Assembly: GCA_032622095.1 (NCBI GenBank)
Contig: CP136069.1
Coordinates: forward strand, 52,808,760-52,872,759
DNA: 64,000 nucleotides
Direction: 5' to 3'
Source of the DNA: Siphonodentalium dalli
Lineage: Eukaryota > Mollusca > Scaphopoda > Gadilida > Siphonodentaliidae
Position 1 is the stretch's first letter. Each line of letters begins with the position of its first letter. Under the pieces are notes generated by a model. It made no database searches, was not told where the DNA came from, and saw only the letters and a list, made by a program, of their open reading frames with translations. Position numbers and translations under genes: made by a program. This document shows positions 34,513 to 46,664 of this stretch, in pieces.

Positions 34513-34840
34513 TATATATATAAAGTTAAAACAACAAACAAACATACTGTAAATATACAGAAACTCCATTTTAATACAACTATCACCTCATCTTGTTTTA
34601 TCCTATTCGCTACACATTGGAATTTTTAAACTTAATCACGATTACCATCTACTTAGTTTTTTTTAATGATAGCCAACATGTTGGGATATTCCTCACACAT
34701 GAGGGATTTCCACAACGTACATGCACTGAACTGAACTGAACTGGATGGGATGTTACATCAGTATATATCTTAACTATATATACACACAGACACACATATC
34801 AGTATGGCTCTGATTGTACATGTATAATGTTTTGTTCGTG

Positions 34841-34980
34841 ATTACTCAAGTGATAATATACGGCAATATTTCGTTGAATAAAATGTTGATAAATAAGTTT
34901 TTGGGAAATTTGATACCATAGTTGACAGTGTTTAGCATTATTTTGTTGCAATTAATCGATTCTGATATAATGGTTACACC
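34841..34980 (+). mobile_element. Family E fragment
   Basis: Shares CAATATTTCGTTGAATAAAA, TTGATAAATAA, ATTATTTTGTTGCAATTAAT and CGATTCTGATA with the interiors of the 36247 and 57117 copies and with 39890-40081. Confidence 0.6.
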
Positions 34981-35029
34981 GTCTGGTGCTACACCCTCTT
35001 TTGTAATTATATGCTCACAGGGCCGTGAG

Positions 35030-35390
35030 GTCTGGGGAAGGATGTCTCAACCCCACAACTTTGATTAAATTTTCAGCAGTTGGAAGTTTTATGCCTGACA
35101 CAACATTAGTGAGAAATTTTTACACCGTAAGTTGAATAAGTTGAATCGTGTTCTCATTGTTTCATTTTCAACCAGTAATTAGTGCTTAATGCGTTGTTAT
35201 AGACCAACATAAGCATATTGCTCTACTTTTGGTCAACATGTTGGGCTGAAGCGGCCATCAGTTGGAAATTTTCCAAACCTTAGGGGGTTTCAGTTTCAAA
35301 ACTGGGAAGAGGGTGTGCTAATTGAATTCTGCGAACCTGTGAGTTTGGTCTTGTTCAATGGAGTGGGTGCAGTTGTAAATTTAAAGGTGC
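35030..35390 (+). repeat. Interspersed repeat family G, copy 2
   Basis: Partner of 3105-3560 with the same block order; diverged. Confidence 0.6.
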
Positions 35391-35744
35391 ACACCCCCTA
35401 ACGGGGACTTCTAGCCACGTACCCGACGTAGATATGCGCAACACACGTACGTATATCTGGACTGTAGTCATGTCAATCAATAATACTATAATGTCAGAAG
35501 CCAATACTGTTATTGGCACCGACCTTATTTACACATAGTTAGCGACAATTGCCGCCCATCAGGCAGTGTTAGGTAATTGTCGATATAATATATCATATTG
35601 ATAAACACGATCAATATATATAAACTACTACCAAACATGTTGGTAAGTTGGTGGGAAAATATATCCAGATTTTACATCACTGCCACAAATCGGAAATAAC
35701 TATTAATTAAATCCAGGCCATTGTGGAGGGAAAGCTGCAAAACA

Positions 35745-36190
35745 TAGTTCTTAGATTTCTGACCAGCAAACCAAATAGCAGATATGGTGAGATGTGCTTC
35801 AAACAGCGACTAACATTTGGAATTCGCTCCCACTTGATACTCGGAGAGCAGACACTGTTTCTGGTTTTAAAAAATCTCTTAAGACGCACTTATTTAAATT
35901 GTGTTTTAAACTGGATTAATTAACTATTTTTAGAACGAGCACCATTTATCTTATATTTATTCTGTCGTTTTATTAGAAACCTGTACTGTATTTTTAATCT
36001 AGTCTCACTGTTTCGTTGTTTTACTTTTTATTTTTTTAACCTACTATTGTTTTATCCTAGTTGTATACTTTTTGTATTTAAAATCACCTATATGTATTTT
36101 ATGTTGTGTTCTTAATATGACTGTAAAGCGCATTGAAACTAAATATTGTAGAATGCGTTCTTTAAATGTAAATATAATAATAATAATAAT
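35745..36190 (+). pseudogene. Non-LTR retrotransposon C-terminus with (TAA)n tail
   Basis: A 5'-truncated fragment. After a degenerate SRYGEM-like stretch (35775-35790) the frame reads WNSLPLDTRRADTVSGFKK and then SLKTHLFKLCFKLD, ending at a stop near 35920. This WNSLP...FKKxLKTxLF ending is the usual C-terminus of RTE/L2/CR1-type animal ORF2 proteins. A U-rich 3' UTR follows, with CTGTAAAGCGCATTGA, and the element ends in a (TAA)n/(ATA) tail at 36167-36190. Both the GTAAAGCGC...TTGA motif and the microsatellite tail are common in L2-like 3' ends. It is unlike elements 1 and 2. The coding part is too short to be functional. Confidence 0.75.
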
Positions 36191-36246
36191 TCAGTCCCCT
36201 CGGGTTACGCTATGCCTGACCGCTGCCGGCATGTGCATTTTCTTAA

Positions 36247-36658
36247 TTAAAGGTACTCAATCCGATTAAACACCCTGAATTACTATTTCTTTGGCTTCGG
36301 GGGTAAAAAATATTTGATTCAAGTCGAGGAAACTACCCATCAAAGCTCAGAGTGATCAGATATCGATTTTTGAAATTAATTATTTTAATGGTTTGTGGCC
36401 CAGAAACACGCCGTCAAATGGATTGGTCTCGGTCAAAATGTCGGATGAAGATGGATGAAACTAAAAACAAGTGGTACTACGGCCAAGTTTCGTGAATACT
36501 CAAGTAATACTATTGCCATATTTCGTTGAACAAACGTTTTATTTTATTATTTTGTTGCAATTAATCGATTCTGATAACTAAAGCGTATTTTGAAGAAATG
36601 TTGTTGTTGTTGCATCTTGATGATATGGGGACCCTCTGATCGGATTGAGTACTTTTAA
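36247..36658 (+). mobile_element. Family E TTAA MITE, full copy
   Basis: TTAA at 36247-36250 and 36655-36658. Termini AGGTACTCAATCCGAT and ATCGGATTGAGTACTT are inverted repeats. Interior: TACTATTTCTTTGGCTTCGG near the left, TTGTTGTTGTTGCAT near the right. Confidence 0.8.
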
Positions 36659-36691
36659 ATCTGATATTTTTTATGGAAGTGTTTTGTCAGT

Positions 36692-36779
36692 TACAATTCA
36701 TTCTGGCTTGATCTAGACAATTTTCAAATGAATATGGACAGTTCAGTTTCTCAGAATAATGCAGAATGAATTGTAACCA
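36692..36779. repeat. Hairpin with 16-bp arms
   Basis: GTTACAATTCATTCTG (36692) and CAGAATGAATTGTAAC (to 36779), separated by about 55 bp. Confidence 0.8.
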
Positions 36780-36910
36780 TCCAGGCTATGGTCTTACAAT
36801 CTCGTCCAAATACGGATACGATAGGCGAGAATCGCATGCGTTTTGATATGTCGATGCCGTCTGGAGAGTTTGGCGGGACCAGCATCCCGTCTCGATTTGC
36901 TCAGTCTACC

Positions 36911-37392
36911 CTTGATGCTATAAAGTGGTAGCCGCGGGCGCTTATATATAGAGTTGTTTTTATGAGCCATCAGGCCCCCGCGGCAGCGGTCGCTGGCGCG
37001 ACCTGACTGCCTCGATATCAATTTGAAAAAGGGGTGACGTTGCTTAACGTTGCCAACAGGTCTTAGACAGGTTGCCAACAGGTCTTAGCCTTGATGCTAT
37101 AAAGTGGTAGCCGCGGGCGCTTATATATAGAGTTGTTTTTATGAGCCATCAGGCCCCCGCGGCAGCGGTCGCTGGCGCGACCTGACTGCCTCGATATCAA
37201 TTTGAAAAAGGGGTGACGTTGCTTAACGTTGCCAACAGGTCTTAGACAGGTTGCCAACAGGTCTTAGCCTTGATGCTATAAAGTGGTAGCCGCGGGCGCT
37301 TATATATAGAGTTGTTTTTATGAGCCATCAGGCCCCCGCGGCAGCGGTCGCTGGCGCGACCTGACTGCCTCGATATCAACAGGTCTTAGACA
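36911..37392. repeat. 179-bp GC-rich tandem array, two identical units and a deleted third
   Basis: Units start at 36911, 37090 and 37269. I see no difference between units 1 and 2. Unit 3 lacks an internal stretch after CTCGATATCAA. Each unit contains GCCGCGGGCGC, GGCCCCCGCGGCAGCGG and, on the minus strand, CTCTATATATAAGCGCCC, a TATA-like box followed about 25 bp later by CACTTTATAGCATCAAGG. The 94-aa and 64-aa minus-strand frames here are identical only because the DNA is repeated. Confidence 0.9.
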
Positions 37393-37762
37393 GTGCCGTC
37401 CGCCTCCCCCAAGCCCACCCACCCTAAAAGTGATTTTTCATATAGTGTTTTTGAAACGTGTCTCTTTGTGGTGTCATTCTTTTGGTATGATTTTTTACTA
37501 AATAACGGGTATGTTAGAGTTACATTTCTTTGAATTTTACAATCGAAACATATTCGCATGCGATGCTGAGTCACGCGGGACACGGCAAACTAAATCGCGC
37601 GCAAATTGGCTTGCGATTTTTCAGCATCCCACCCCATTTGGCATGCGATAGCGTTTGTACTAGGTGAACCATCACAAGTCTCAAGTAAAATCATGAGTAA
37701 CTTCCTCTCATTCTGCGTATGTGCTAACAGCGGTGAGTCATGTGTAGCAGAAGACTGAGGTC

Positions 37763-38309
37763 TGCACTCTAAATCGCGTTGGGGAAAAATTTACCCAACA
37801 CAATGGTGGTGCTTGGTGCATATCGTACCATGCGAACGTTGGGTAAATTTTACCCAATGTTGGTCAATGTCGCAGGGTGACAATTTACCCAATATTAATT
37901 CCCCTTCTGCGTTGGTCGATTTTTTGTATCCGAACGTTTGGGTGAATAATTTCTTAATTATTGGGTCAAATCAATTTCCCACATATCTTCGGAGCTGATA
38001 ATAAACGCTCTTCGTTGATCATCTATGTTCAAATAATGTATTAGTCCCTTTTTAAGGCACATATCCAATTATATTCCCCTGGTCAGGTGACACCTAGCTG
38101 TGTACCAATTTTCCTACATATCGCCTAAGCATGAGCCTGCACAACAAAAAAATCACCCAACGCATAATGGAAATTAATATTGTGTAAATTGTTACCCTGC
38201 ATTGAGTAAAAACATGGCCCAACATTGGGTCAAATTTACCCAACGTTCGCGTGGTGCTATATGCACCATTGAGTTGGGTAACATTTTAACCAACGCAATT
38301 TAGAGTGCA
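37763..38309. mobile_element. Long-TIR MITE with TTGGGTAAATTTACCC motifs
   Basis: Ends TGCACTCTAAATCGCGTTGG and CCAACGCAATTTAGAGTGCA. Arms of about 150 bp are largely reverse-complementary and carry repeated TTGGGTAAATT and AATTTACCCAA. Ends of the type CACTCTAAA with TTGGGT arrays are known in animal hAT-like MITEs, notably in fish. Target duplication unresolved. Confidence 0.7.
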
Positions 38310-39254
38310 CGGAACTGGTGTGGAGGGCGTGTGTCTGCACCACCACCTTTTGGTACGCGGGATCGATGTTCCCGCTGGCCCAGATATTCCTTTAGCCATA
38401 TTCTACCCAAATGGCATTTTTTTGTTAACCACTTTGAATTTACTTAAGCCGCTTGTTTGGGAACATATTTTGAGATAAATTGAACGTATATTATATATTT
38501 TATTGACAAAAGAAAATAATATCAATGTCACATTATATAGCAACAATAATACATGTAAGTAACAATATCATCATGCCAAACGATTTCATATACAATGAAA
38601 GTTTTTATTGACCATCGCAAACAAAAAACAAATTGTGCTGTATTAGCGAAAATATGCAATACGATATCCGAACGCGATCTGAAGTTTTATTTATTCATGA
38701 GTTTGTGCATAATTTTATCTATATCTATGCATATCCGGTGCATATTTGTTCAATAAGCGGAAAAATAGTAAGTATACACTGGTGACTATGTAATTAGGTG
38801 AACTTTACTCGCGGCTAGTTGGACAGATCGATCGGTTTTGTAAAAAGTTGGAATTAATTAATACGGATCAAACTGCAAATGAACGAAATTCATGTTGGAA
38901 ATTTGGCTCGCAATAAAAACTTCCGTCACTTTAAGTGATTAAGCATCATTCCTTGATCCCCATTCAAATGTTGTGTTTATTGCAACACAAAGCGTCTGCC
39001 ATTGACACTGCATGAAATTAACACCAATGTACACCTATACTACATGTAATTGCTCCAAGCACATCGGGTCGTGTGACTTACATGAGGTGCCGACGCCGTT
39101 GTAGTACCGATGTCAGACGATGACTGCTGGTGTGTTTATAATCGCCACCATGTCCAGATGGACATATTTGCGAGGAAATTTGGTCATTTTTTTTTCGCCA
39201 TTGACAATAATTTTCGCCAATGGTTATAATGGCTACCGCCAGTGGGAACAGTGC
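38310..39254. other. No feature seen
   Basis: AT-rich, no supported gene or repeat. Confidence 0.5.
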
Positions 39255-39366
39255 GCGGGATTCAGGCCATTTCAGGCGGTAGGCGGGACTCAGGCCATTT
39301 CAGGCGGTAGGCGGGACTCAGGCCATTTCAGGCGGTAGGCGGGACTCAGGCCATTTTAGGCGTTAC
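39255..39366 (+). repeat. 28-bp minisatellite, four units
   Basis: Unit GCGGGACTCAGGCCATTTCA plus GGCGGTAG; period exactly 28. Confidence 0.95.
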
Positions 39367-39399
39367 GCGGGTCAAATAAATCGCTGATAGTCAGTATAC

Positions 39400-39889
39400 A
39401 CCATAATGAACTGCGACAGATAATTATTACGAATAGCGTACTTCGTCACTAGAATTTGTGCTCTTTCTATTAGTTGACGTTTTTCCATATTAGTTGTTAT
39501 GACTACAAGTTTACGAGATTACGATTACGGATTGTCAACAAAAATCACAAATACATCATATATTAATAAGTTCGCGATCGTTTCTCGGTTGGCGATGATT
39601 CAGACGGAGATTATGTCCTAAAATTGTGATCACCATAATGCCCTTAATTCAAGTTTACCTATTAGTGCATGGTAATCAAATCGTTCATCGTCGTGATCCG
39701 CGAGAAAACTGCCAAACACAAAGCGCTGACCAGCCTGACCTATTGATGACCTGATTACGACATAACTGCTGCGAGTGCAGATGGCAAGCATGATGGTCTC
39801 ACAAACAGACTCGTAATAATCAATTCTGTGAAAAGGTTTTTTGACCGATCGCGGACTACAAATAGGTATTCGTAATAATTATCTGTTGG
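39400..39889 (-). mobile_element. Family H copy
   Basis: Contains ATAATTATTACGAATAGCGT, ACTAGAATTTGTGCTCTTTC, ATTACGATTACGG and GTGAAAAGGTTTTTTGACCG in family H order, part of it inverted. Boundaries not resolved. Confidence 0.5.
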
Positions 39890-40081
39890 AAATAAGGCCA
39901 AATTTCGTCGAACAACAAGTTGATAAATAACACGTTTCGGGCAATTTTATATAGTTGACCGGGTTAGCATTATTATTGGGCAATTAATCGATTCTGATAA
40001 CTGAAGCGGCATTTCTATAAATGTTGTTGTTGTTGGAGTCTGATTATATGGGGACCATCGAATCGGATTGAGTACCTTTAA
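39890..40081 (+). mobile_element. Family E MITE, right half
   Basis: Contains CAATTAATCGATTCTGATAA, ATGTTGTTGTTGTTGGAGTC and ends AATCGGATTGAGTACCTTTA with TTAA at 40078-40081. Confidence 0.7.
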
Positions 40082-40553
40082 AATGTTGATTGCATTGAGA
40101 GTGCGGGAATGTTTTTTTTTTCTCAATGCGAATTGAATAAACAACAGTCCCTTTGTTTCATTTTGTGCTTCATATTTCATTTTTCCATCTGAAACCGAAT
40201 CGTAAGTTTGGTTCCCCAAAGAACCCACCGAATTGAAAGGTTTGTGTGGGAACAGGCCTAGCTTAAATGTCCTATACTCTAACATTTTACAATATGTCCA
40301 CGCGTTGTGGGTTAAAGTGATATATGGGAGACTAATTCAAGCGGGATTCCTTTGACATACCAATGTGCACATGCCCACAGCCTGTTTCGAGTCTTCTTCT
40401 TCTTCCGATTTCAGTCCACCATCAACAGGCTGATGATTATGACTAATTTATTTTGGCAACGACTGGCGATAATTTCTCTTCATGATTAGGGTTTGTGATA
40501 AAATAATTGATTTGATTTGAATTTGATTTGAATTTTTTACTATATACAATATA

Positions 40554-40709
40554 TACAATAATGCTCTAATTAATCGACTGCTTAACCACATCAGAATTAT
40601 GGGTACCTTTTCAGGATTGAGTCGAAAATATGGCTTTCCGAATAAATCCTGAAAAGTTACCCATAATTCTGCTGTAGTTAAGCAGTCGATTAATTAGAGC
40701 ATTACTGTA
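40554..40709. mobile_element. TA-flanked mariner-like MITE, copy 1
   Basis: TA at both edges; 60-bp arms CAATAATGCTCTAATTAATC / GATTAATTAGAGCATTACTG and GCAGAATTATGGGTAAC-type inner arms. TA duplication with CAGTAATGC ends fits Tc1/mariner MITEs. Confidence 0.8.
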
Positions 40710-41069
40710 TTAACTCTGGTCATTTGATTGCTGGCGTGGGGTAACTCTATTGTTCATATCACAAATAGGAGAAAAACTATGGAACAATAACTGTATTATA
40801 ACCCTTTGAACCCGCAACACGGTGTAAACGAACCGTGACTATATTTCGTAACACCGATATTTCGGTGCAGCGATAACACGAAGCGATAGCAAATCTGTAT
40901 ATAGTATAACCAGCGTCAGACCCATGGATTTTTATGTGAATGGCCCCCACATGTCAGCGCTACCCATGGTGTGTATGGAATGGTTGGTTGCTGGACCATA
41001 TATGCTGGTATCGGGTAGAAATATATGCGCATGCGCACAGCATATAATCTACAAAAAACATACGATATT

Positions 41070-41554
41070 TTAAAGGCACGGGCGGTGTTCGTTGCAGAAA
41101 TATTCATATTTGTTCAAACAGACGGAATATTAAACTATATATAGTTTTGTTCATATGCCAAACATAATCAGCGCGTAAATAGTATATTGTCGTCAAGACG
41201 TACGATGGTGTACGTAAACAAGAGCCTGCTCGTGTTACAGAAGTTGCGCTTCTGTTTACATAACACAGCGCAATTCTATTGGTTAACCACACAAACATGA
41301 TATAAACGCTCTTTATGATTTCCATATCAGGATAACAGTAACAAATAACGCTCTTTATGTTACTAACGCTTTTTGCTTTTGTTTACATAACAAAGGGGAC
41401 AAAATTTACTATAACATACTGTTTATGCCATATTTCTGATTGGTATGAGAACAAAGTCTGTCTATATTTTACTATTATTTCTTTTTATGGCGGCTTTTGA
41501 CGGAGTTGAATATTTTAACAGCATACCCACCGCCAACGCCGCCCGTATCTTTAA
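41070..41554 (+). mobile_element. Family F TTAA element, copy 2
   Basis: TTAA at 41070-41073 and 41551-41554. Ends AGGCACGGGCGGTGTTCG and CAACGCCGCCCGTATCT are inverted. Interior nearly matches 32711-32960 and 33322-33500. Confidence 0.8.
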
Positions 41555-41699
41555 GCACAATGTGGCATTATATTTAAGTCATATATCTTCATGTTCCACA
41601 TGTTTGTAGAACAAACCATCAATCACTCGCCGAGCAACACTTCATGATACACGTGGCCCGGAGCCCCAGACTGACGTCATGTGCAGTTGAAGCAATATT

Positions 41700-41860
41700 G
41701 ATGGGAAAATACAATGTATATTTGGTGTAAACAGTATTTATTCCATATTATTCGTATATTACAAAAAAACAAGACAAAGATTAACAGTGGTGATATGAAG
41801 GGGATTCGACAACAAGCTTTAAGCTTTTGGGAGTCGTTTCCGATTGGCTAATGACAAGGT
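41700..41860 (-). mobile_element. Non-LTR-like 3' end fragment
   Basis: GTAAACAGTATTTATTCC followed by GGGGATTCGACAACAAGCT; same family as 14093-14520 and 44105-44235. Confidence 0.45.
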
Positions 41861-42538
41861 CCATCCCGTGAGAGTGATTTTTTAACATTTCAGATTGTTT
41901 CAAGTAGATAGGGGCTTCATGTTTTAAATTGTTGACGTTTCATCGCGTGTATTATAGTCTACTCACAGGATGGGCCGGTTCGATAGGTGTTTCAAGATAA
42001 GGTAGTTTCATATGGAATGATTTGGGTTATGTGGGAGTATATTTCAATTCGTCGAAAACATCAAATGACATGCACGTGTAATTGTCTTCGTTTGAAATAA
42101 TTGTTTTGCGGGTTTGTTCTTTTATGTTGAAATAAGGTACATGGATTGTCAATGCAAACGGCTTCAGGTTTAGAACATTAGATCATTACAATTTTGTTTA
42201 TTTAAATCTGACGGCACAATCGCAATTTTTATAGTCAGTGGACCGGTGTTTGTGAACAGTGTCAAACCAGATGCAATAAAACAGTAATGAGTATTAACAC
42301 TACTGAATCCATTGTCTGCCATAAGGCTGAATGGTAAATGGTGGATAGTGGTATATTGTGAAGAAACAATGGTGGGATTAAGAAAGTCTAGACACATTAT
42401 TAAATTTTTTGGAGGTATGGACATGCCTTATATATAGGTGTGTGATTAAATTCAAAGTTGCTTTGGCACGGTGTCGATATATATTTATTTCATTTTAGTT
42501 AAGTGGATTTATGTTATCTATTATATATTTTCAGACTT
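41861..42538. other. No supported gene
   Basis: An 84-codon minus-strand frame (42170-42424) has no family resemblance I recognise; I do not call it. Confidence 0.4.
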
Positions 42539-42856
42539 CTGTCTGTCTGTATGTCTGTCTGTATGCATGTATGTATGTATGTATACGTGTGTATGTGTCT
42601 TATAGACTCGAAAACTGCTCGACCGATCCGACTCAACTTGGGTATGTAGTCCTACTTTGATCCCGGGAACAATATGGGCGGGTCCAATTTCACGTGCGAC
42701 CGTGTCCTTGACCTCGCTAATACGCTCATATACATGTAGGCATGTTTCTGGACCGATCGAACAATATGTTGTCAAGACGCTGTATATTCTGCCCAGACAG
42801 AGACGATCACAAAGAAATCCCTAAATAGCCCGGACGAAGTCGGGCACATCAGCTAG
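42539..42856 (+). mobile_element. Non-autonomous Helitron
   Basis: 3' end: hairpin GCCCGGACGAAGTCGGGC (42828-42845), seven bases, CTAG (42853-42856), then T. Starts in a CTGT/ATGT microsatellite; one module with ACCGATCCGACTCAACTTGG. Close relative of 34127-34512. Confidence 0.7.
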
Positions 42857-43075
42857 TTATAATTATATATAGAACTTAATTTGGCAAAACCAAACAATCA
42901 GAATTGACCAAAACATTGGCAAATATGTTCGGCCCAGCTTGAATACGTACTGTATATGTATATATACCACAACTATTATGCCCCCAATATTTCTAAGTAA
43001 GACAACATCGGTGTTCATTATCGTACATTGGATTCCAAGAATGACGGATATAATAGGTGTGCGACTTAACCCTTT

Positions 43076-43464
43076 ACCCAACAGAAGGGCCCTGTGCCAA
43101 TGCATTCTCTTATATATGCGAGTCGACCATAGGTCGCCTCGCATATATAAGAGAATGCATTGGCTTAACACATTAAAAATTATAAAATTGTTAAAGAATG
43201 TAAGAAAAAATGGTAAACAGTGTTAAAAAAAGATTTTTTTTAGGCCAATGCATTCTCTTATATATGCGAGGCGACCTATGGTCGACTCGCATATATAAGA
43301 GAATGCATTGGCACAGGGCTAACTGTAACTATCACAATGTGGTCAAGGAGCCGATTCCAATGATATCCATATTTGTATGGTTCTATTGAGACAGACCAAA
43401 GATATTTTAGGCTGTTGAAGCTTTATTTGGCCGGTTTTGGCCGGTTTGTTGGGTAAAGGGTTAA
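43076..43464 (+). mobile_element. piggyBac-like palindromic MITE, copy 2
   Basis: TTAA at both ends (43076-43079, 43461-43464); ends CCCTTTACCCAACAGAAGGG and GGCCGGTTTGTTGGGTAAAG. Both internal palindromes intact. Confidence 0.85.
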
Positions 43465-44104
43465 TAGGGATGAACGTTAATGATGGGCGCCTACCGTCAA
43501 TCATATATGGCGACAGTCTGCTCCACAACAACCTTGAGAATATCACCAGGCGAAATAGATCATGCATGCCTTTCTGTGCATTTTGTGAGTCGATATCGCA
43601 ATAAACATTTAATTAATTACCCAGGAGAAAATCCGTAAATGTAAGGGGTGCAACGCAATATCGCTCACAAAGTCACATAAGTCGTGAAATTTCGAGTTGG
43701 GATCTTCACCAACAGTGCAGTACGTTATTAAGGAACAGATAATAACTAAGAAATATATTCCCCGAGTTATTTTTTCGAATCTATAAGGTTCTCTGTCAAA
43801 ACTTCACAAAGTTCCCAGATTTTGCACTGGTGGAACATGATCTCTACGGGCGTTAGCCAGAGTAGAGATTCACGGCGGCGTGATCTACAGGCGAAAAGGT
43901 TAGACTATACGCAGAACCGGAGGTAAATTTGCTAGACTTCTAAGTGGAAAGAACTTCAGCTCCAGTAAAACATTACACGGACCATACATGTACTGTACAT
44001 GAGTGACAAAGAGCCCTCAAACATCTTTGGGTTATATGCATCTCGTATGACCAGTCAGGCACATCCTGAATTCAACAATTATAGTTATATTTAACTATTA
44101 TAGT

Positions 44105-44235
44105 TGATGTAAACAGTATTTAATCCATATAATTCACAAAGTAATTACAATATAATAACAAGTTATGGTATGGAGGGGATTCGACAGCAAGCTGATAGCT
44201 TATATGTGTCGTCTCCGGTTATGGTGTGACCGAGC
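44105..44235 (-). mobile_element. Non-LTR-like 3' end fragment
   Basis: GTAAACAGTATTTAATCC then GGGGATTCGACAGCAAGCTG; same family as 14093-14520. Confidence 0.45.
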
Positions 44236-44934
44236 CCACAACATGAGTGTGCTTGTATTAAGTGCGATGTATTTCAAACAATTTGAAGTAGTTCACAGTT
44301 GGCGTTTATTTATTTTTTTTGTCTCGCATTAACTCACGCAGTGGGCTCGTTCGATAGGTGTGTCGATATTAAGTTTTATGGAATAAAAGGTTTAAGTGAG
44401 ACTAAGAGCTGGTATTAGTAATACAGTTGGTATTAGAAAAATTGATATCAGATCAGTGGGAGAAAAAGGGAGAATTAGATAGTAATGTTTCAGATAGAAG
44501 AGAATTTAAAGATATATGGATAATCTTATGTAGACATAATGATTTTGAAGAGATGACCTCAGGCTATATAGCCTCTGGGCCGACATCGCACCATGGTAAC
44601 AGTCACAGTGAATTCGAACGCGGAGTGTGTTCTTTTGTGATCAGGTTATAATCTAGCTTATTGTTGCATATCTTCCGATTTGATTTGGTTATTATGCGCG
44701 CTATTATTCACGTGGGTGGTTTAACGGACGAGTCATCGGGGCCATTAGGCCTACTAATTGAATCGTTTGGTGCTTAGGATATATTTTTGTACTTCTCTGA
44801 AAATGGTTATATTATCGTCATGTGAGAGTTCAGTGGAACCGCGGAGTAGCACCTCGGTTGTAATGTTACAAAGGCCAGACACTGTGGTTAGAAATAAAGC
44901 ACTTTGTGAGTTGAATGTGACAATGTTGGATCCA

Positions 44935-45040
44935 TCATGTCCCTGTTTTTGTGGAAACTATGGGATGGCGCATCCCAATGCACGGCCAAATTGCACTCGT
45001 AGCAACATTTTAGTTAATGATGAATCAAGGGTGTCTTCTG
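44935..45040 (+). repeat. Repeat shared with 55330-55490
   Basis: Both contain CCCTGTTTTTGTG, GGAAACTATGGGAT, CATCCCARTGCACRGCCAAA and TTTTAGTTAATRATGA. Non-coding. Confidence 0.65.
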
Positions 45041-45047
45041 AATGACA

Positions 45048-45524
45048 TTAAAGGTACTCAATCCGTAAAGAGGGTCCCCATCTCAACAGATTCCAACAAC
45101 AACAATCCGATCAGAGGGTCCTATATTACTATTTCTTTGGCATTGGGGGTAAAAAATATTTGATTCGAGTCGAGGAACCCATCAAACAAAGCTCAGAGTT
45201 ATTAGATATTGATTTTTCAAATTTGTTATGTTCTCGAGATGAGTACTAATAACTGCCGTAATCTGCTCTGGATGTGTACTCCAAATCTATTCAAACAGAC
45301 AAGGATGAATAACTCTAAAATCAAGTGGTAATTTTAACGCAATTTTGACTGAGTTCTGGGCCAGATAGTATTCCCGATAATGAAAAATAATAGATTTCTA
45401 AAATCGATATCTAACAAATCTGAGCTTTGATGGGTGACTTCCTCGACTCGAATCAAATATTTTTGACCCCCGAAGCCATTGAAATAGTAATTGAGAGGAG
45501 TTTTATCGGGTTGAGTACCTTTAA
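45048..45524. mobile_element. Family E TTAA MITE with long inverted arms
   Basis: TTAA at 45048-45051 and 45521-45524. Unlike the 36247 copy, both ends carry the same half (TACTATTTC...GGGGGT, GATTCGAGTCGAGGAA, AAAGCTCAGA), giving about 130-bp inverted arms. Confidence 0.8.
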
Positions 45525-46107
45525 TAGTTTACGGTGTGGTGTCTTGCTTTTGTGTAGTTTATCGTTGGAGACCGAGATCGAATTATGTGTATTTTATGAA
45601 CTTCCGGTCGGTCGCCAAATTTATTCTCTACCCAATTTCCCAATTTCCACTAAAACACCAGATGAAGTCGTTTGGTAGTTTTACTATTTTGTTGTTTTCA
45701 ATATAGTTTCTTCATAAAACTAGTTTAATCACCAACTAATTTATGCGGATTGTCGTAATTACAAGCAATCAATGTTGTTTTCGACACATCTGTCGGTGCA
45801 TAGAAATGTCGGTATCTTCATGGAGAAGTCGGCCCCGCGCGCAGTCGGCCCCACATGAAGACCGCCCCACCCGAAGACGGTCCCAGAGAAGTCGGCCCCA
45901 TTAATTAGAAGAGATTAAATCGGCTTAATTTGATTGAGATAATGTTTATGTTGGCTAATTTTGAAGTCTGCAACTTAATTTGATTGAGATAGTGTTGTGT
46001 TAGATAATGCGATAGCCCAAGTAGAGTCGTTAGTGAAATATTATTCCAAATTGACTATAGATATATTTAAAGTTTCATACTTTAGTCAATAAATCACAAT
46101 TCAACCA

Positions 46108-46664
46108 TTAACTCATTCAGTGCCAGGTTTCCTGGGGAAAACCATATTTTTGTTCCAGGTTTCCTGGGGAAAGCCATTATTTACAGTAACTAGATACTTA
46201 GTTTGAATGTTCAATATTGGATAGAATAAAAAGTTACCGTTGGTATTGCAAGTATATACCATATTCATTAACTGCTTTGAAGCACCGTGTCCCCGACTTG
46301 ATAGTAATCGCCCTTTACGCAATCAACATCGGTTTTCCAATTAACATATATGTATGCCATAAGCATTGACCTCTCAGAGAGTTTGAACTCTGCAAGTCAC
46401 GCCCACAAAGAACATCAATTTTCACTACGTATATTCAGACGGCTGTATCTCCTAGACGATTCAATGTGTGGAGCTTCCCGATACATCGTTTGAACGGGGA
46501 CAAAGTTAATCTAATACAGCGACTGCACGCTTATCAGACACCCCATGATAATTAAACAGACAAGTATCTCACAATTTAACTTGTAATCCGCAGTATTCTA
46601 CGCATGTGCACCAATATTGAAATTATATTATGTATATATCCGTCTCCGGCACTGAATGAGTTAA
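46108..46664. mobile_element. Family B TTAA element
   Basis: TTAA at 46108-46111 and 46661-46664. Inverted ends CTCATTCAGTGCCAGG and CCGGCACTGAATGAG. Inserted in a tandem repeat whose sister copy has the empty site at 47197-47200. Confidence 0.85.

Noticed and set aside
36794-37257. Duplicated basic proteins on the minus strand
   Set aside because: The two frames are identical because the 179-bp DNA is repeated; no domain recognised.
42170-42424. 84-aa minus-strand protein
   Set aside because: Composition looks fairly coding-like, but there is no recognisable family, splice context or repeat support.
45427-45678. 83-aa plus-strand protein
   Set aside because: Most of it lies in the right arm of a family E MITE.
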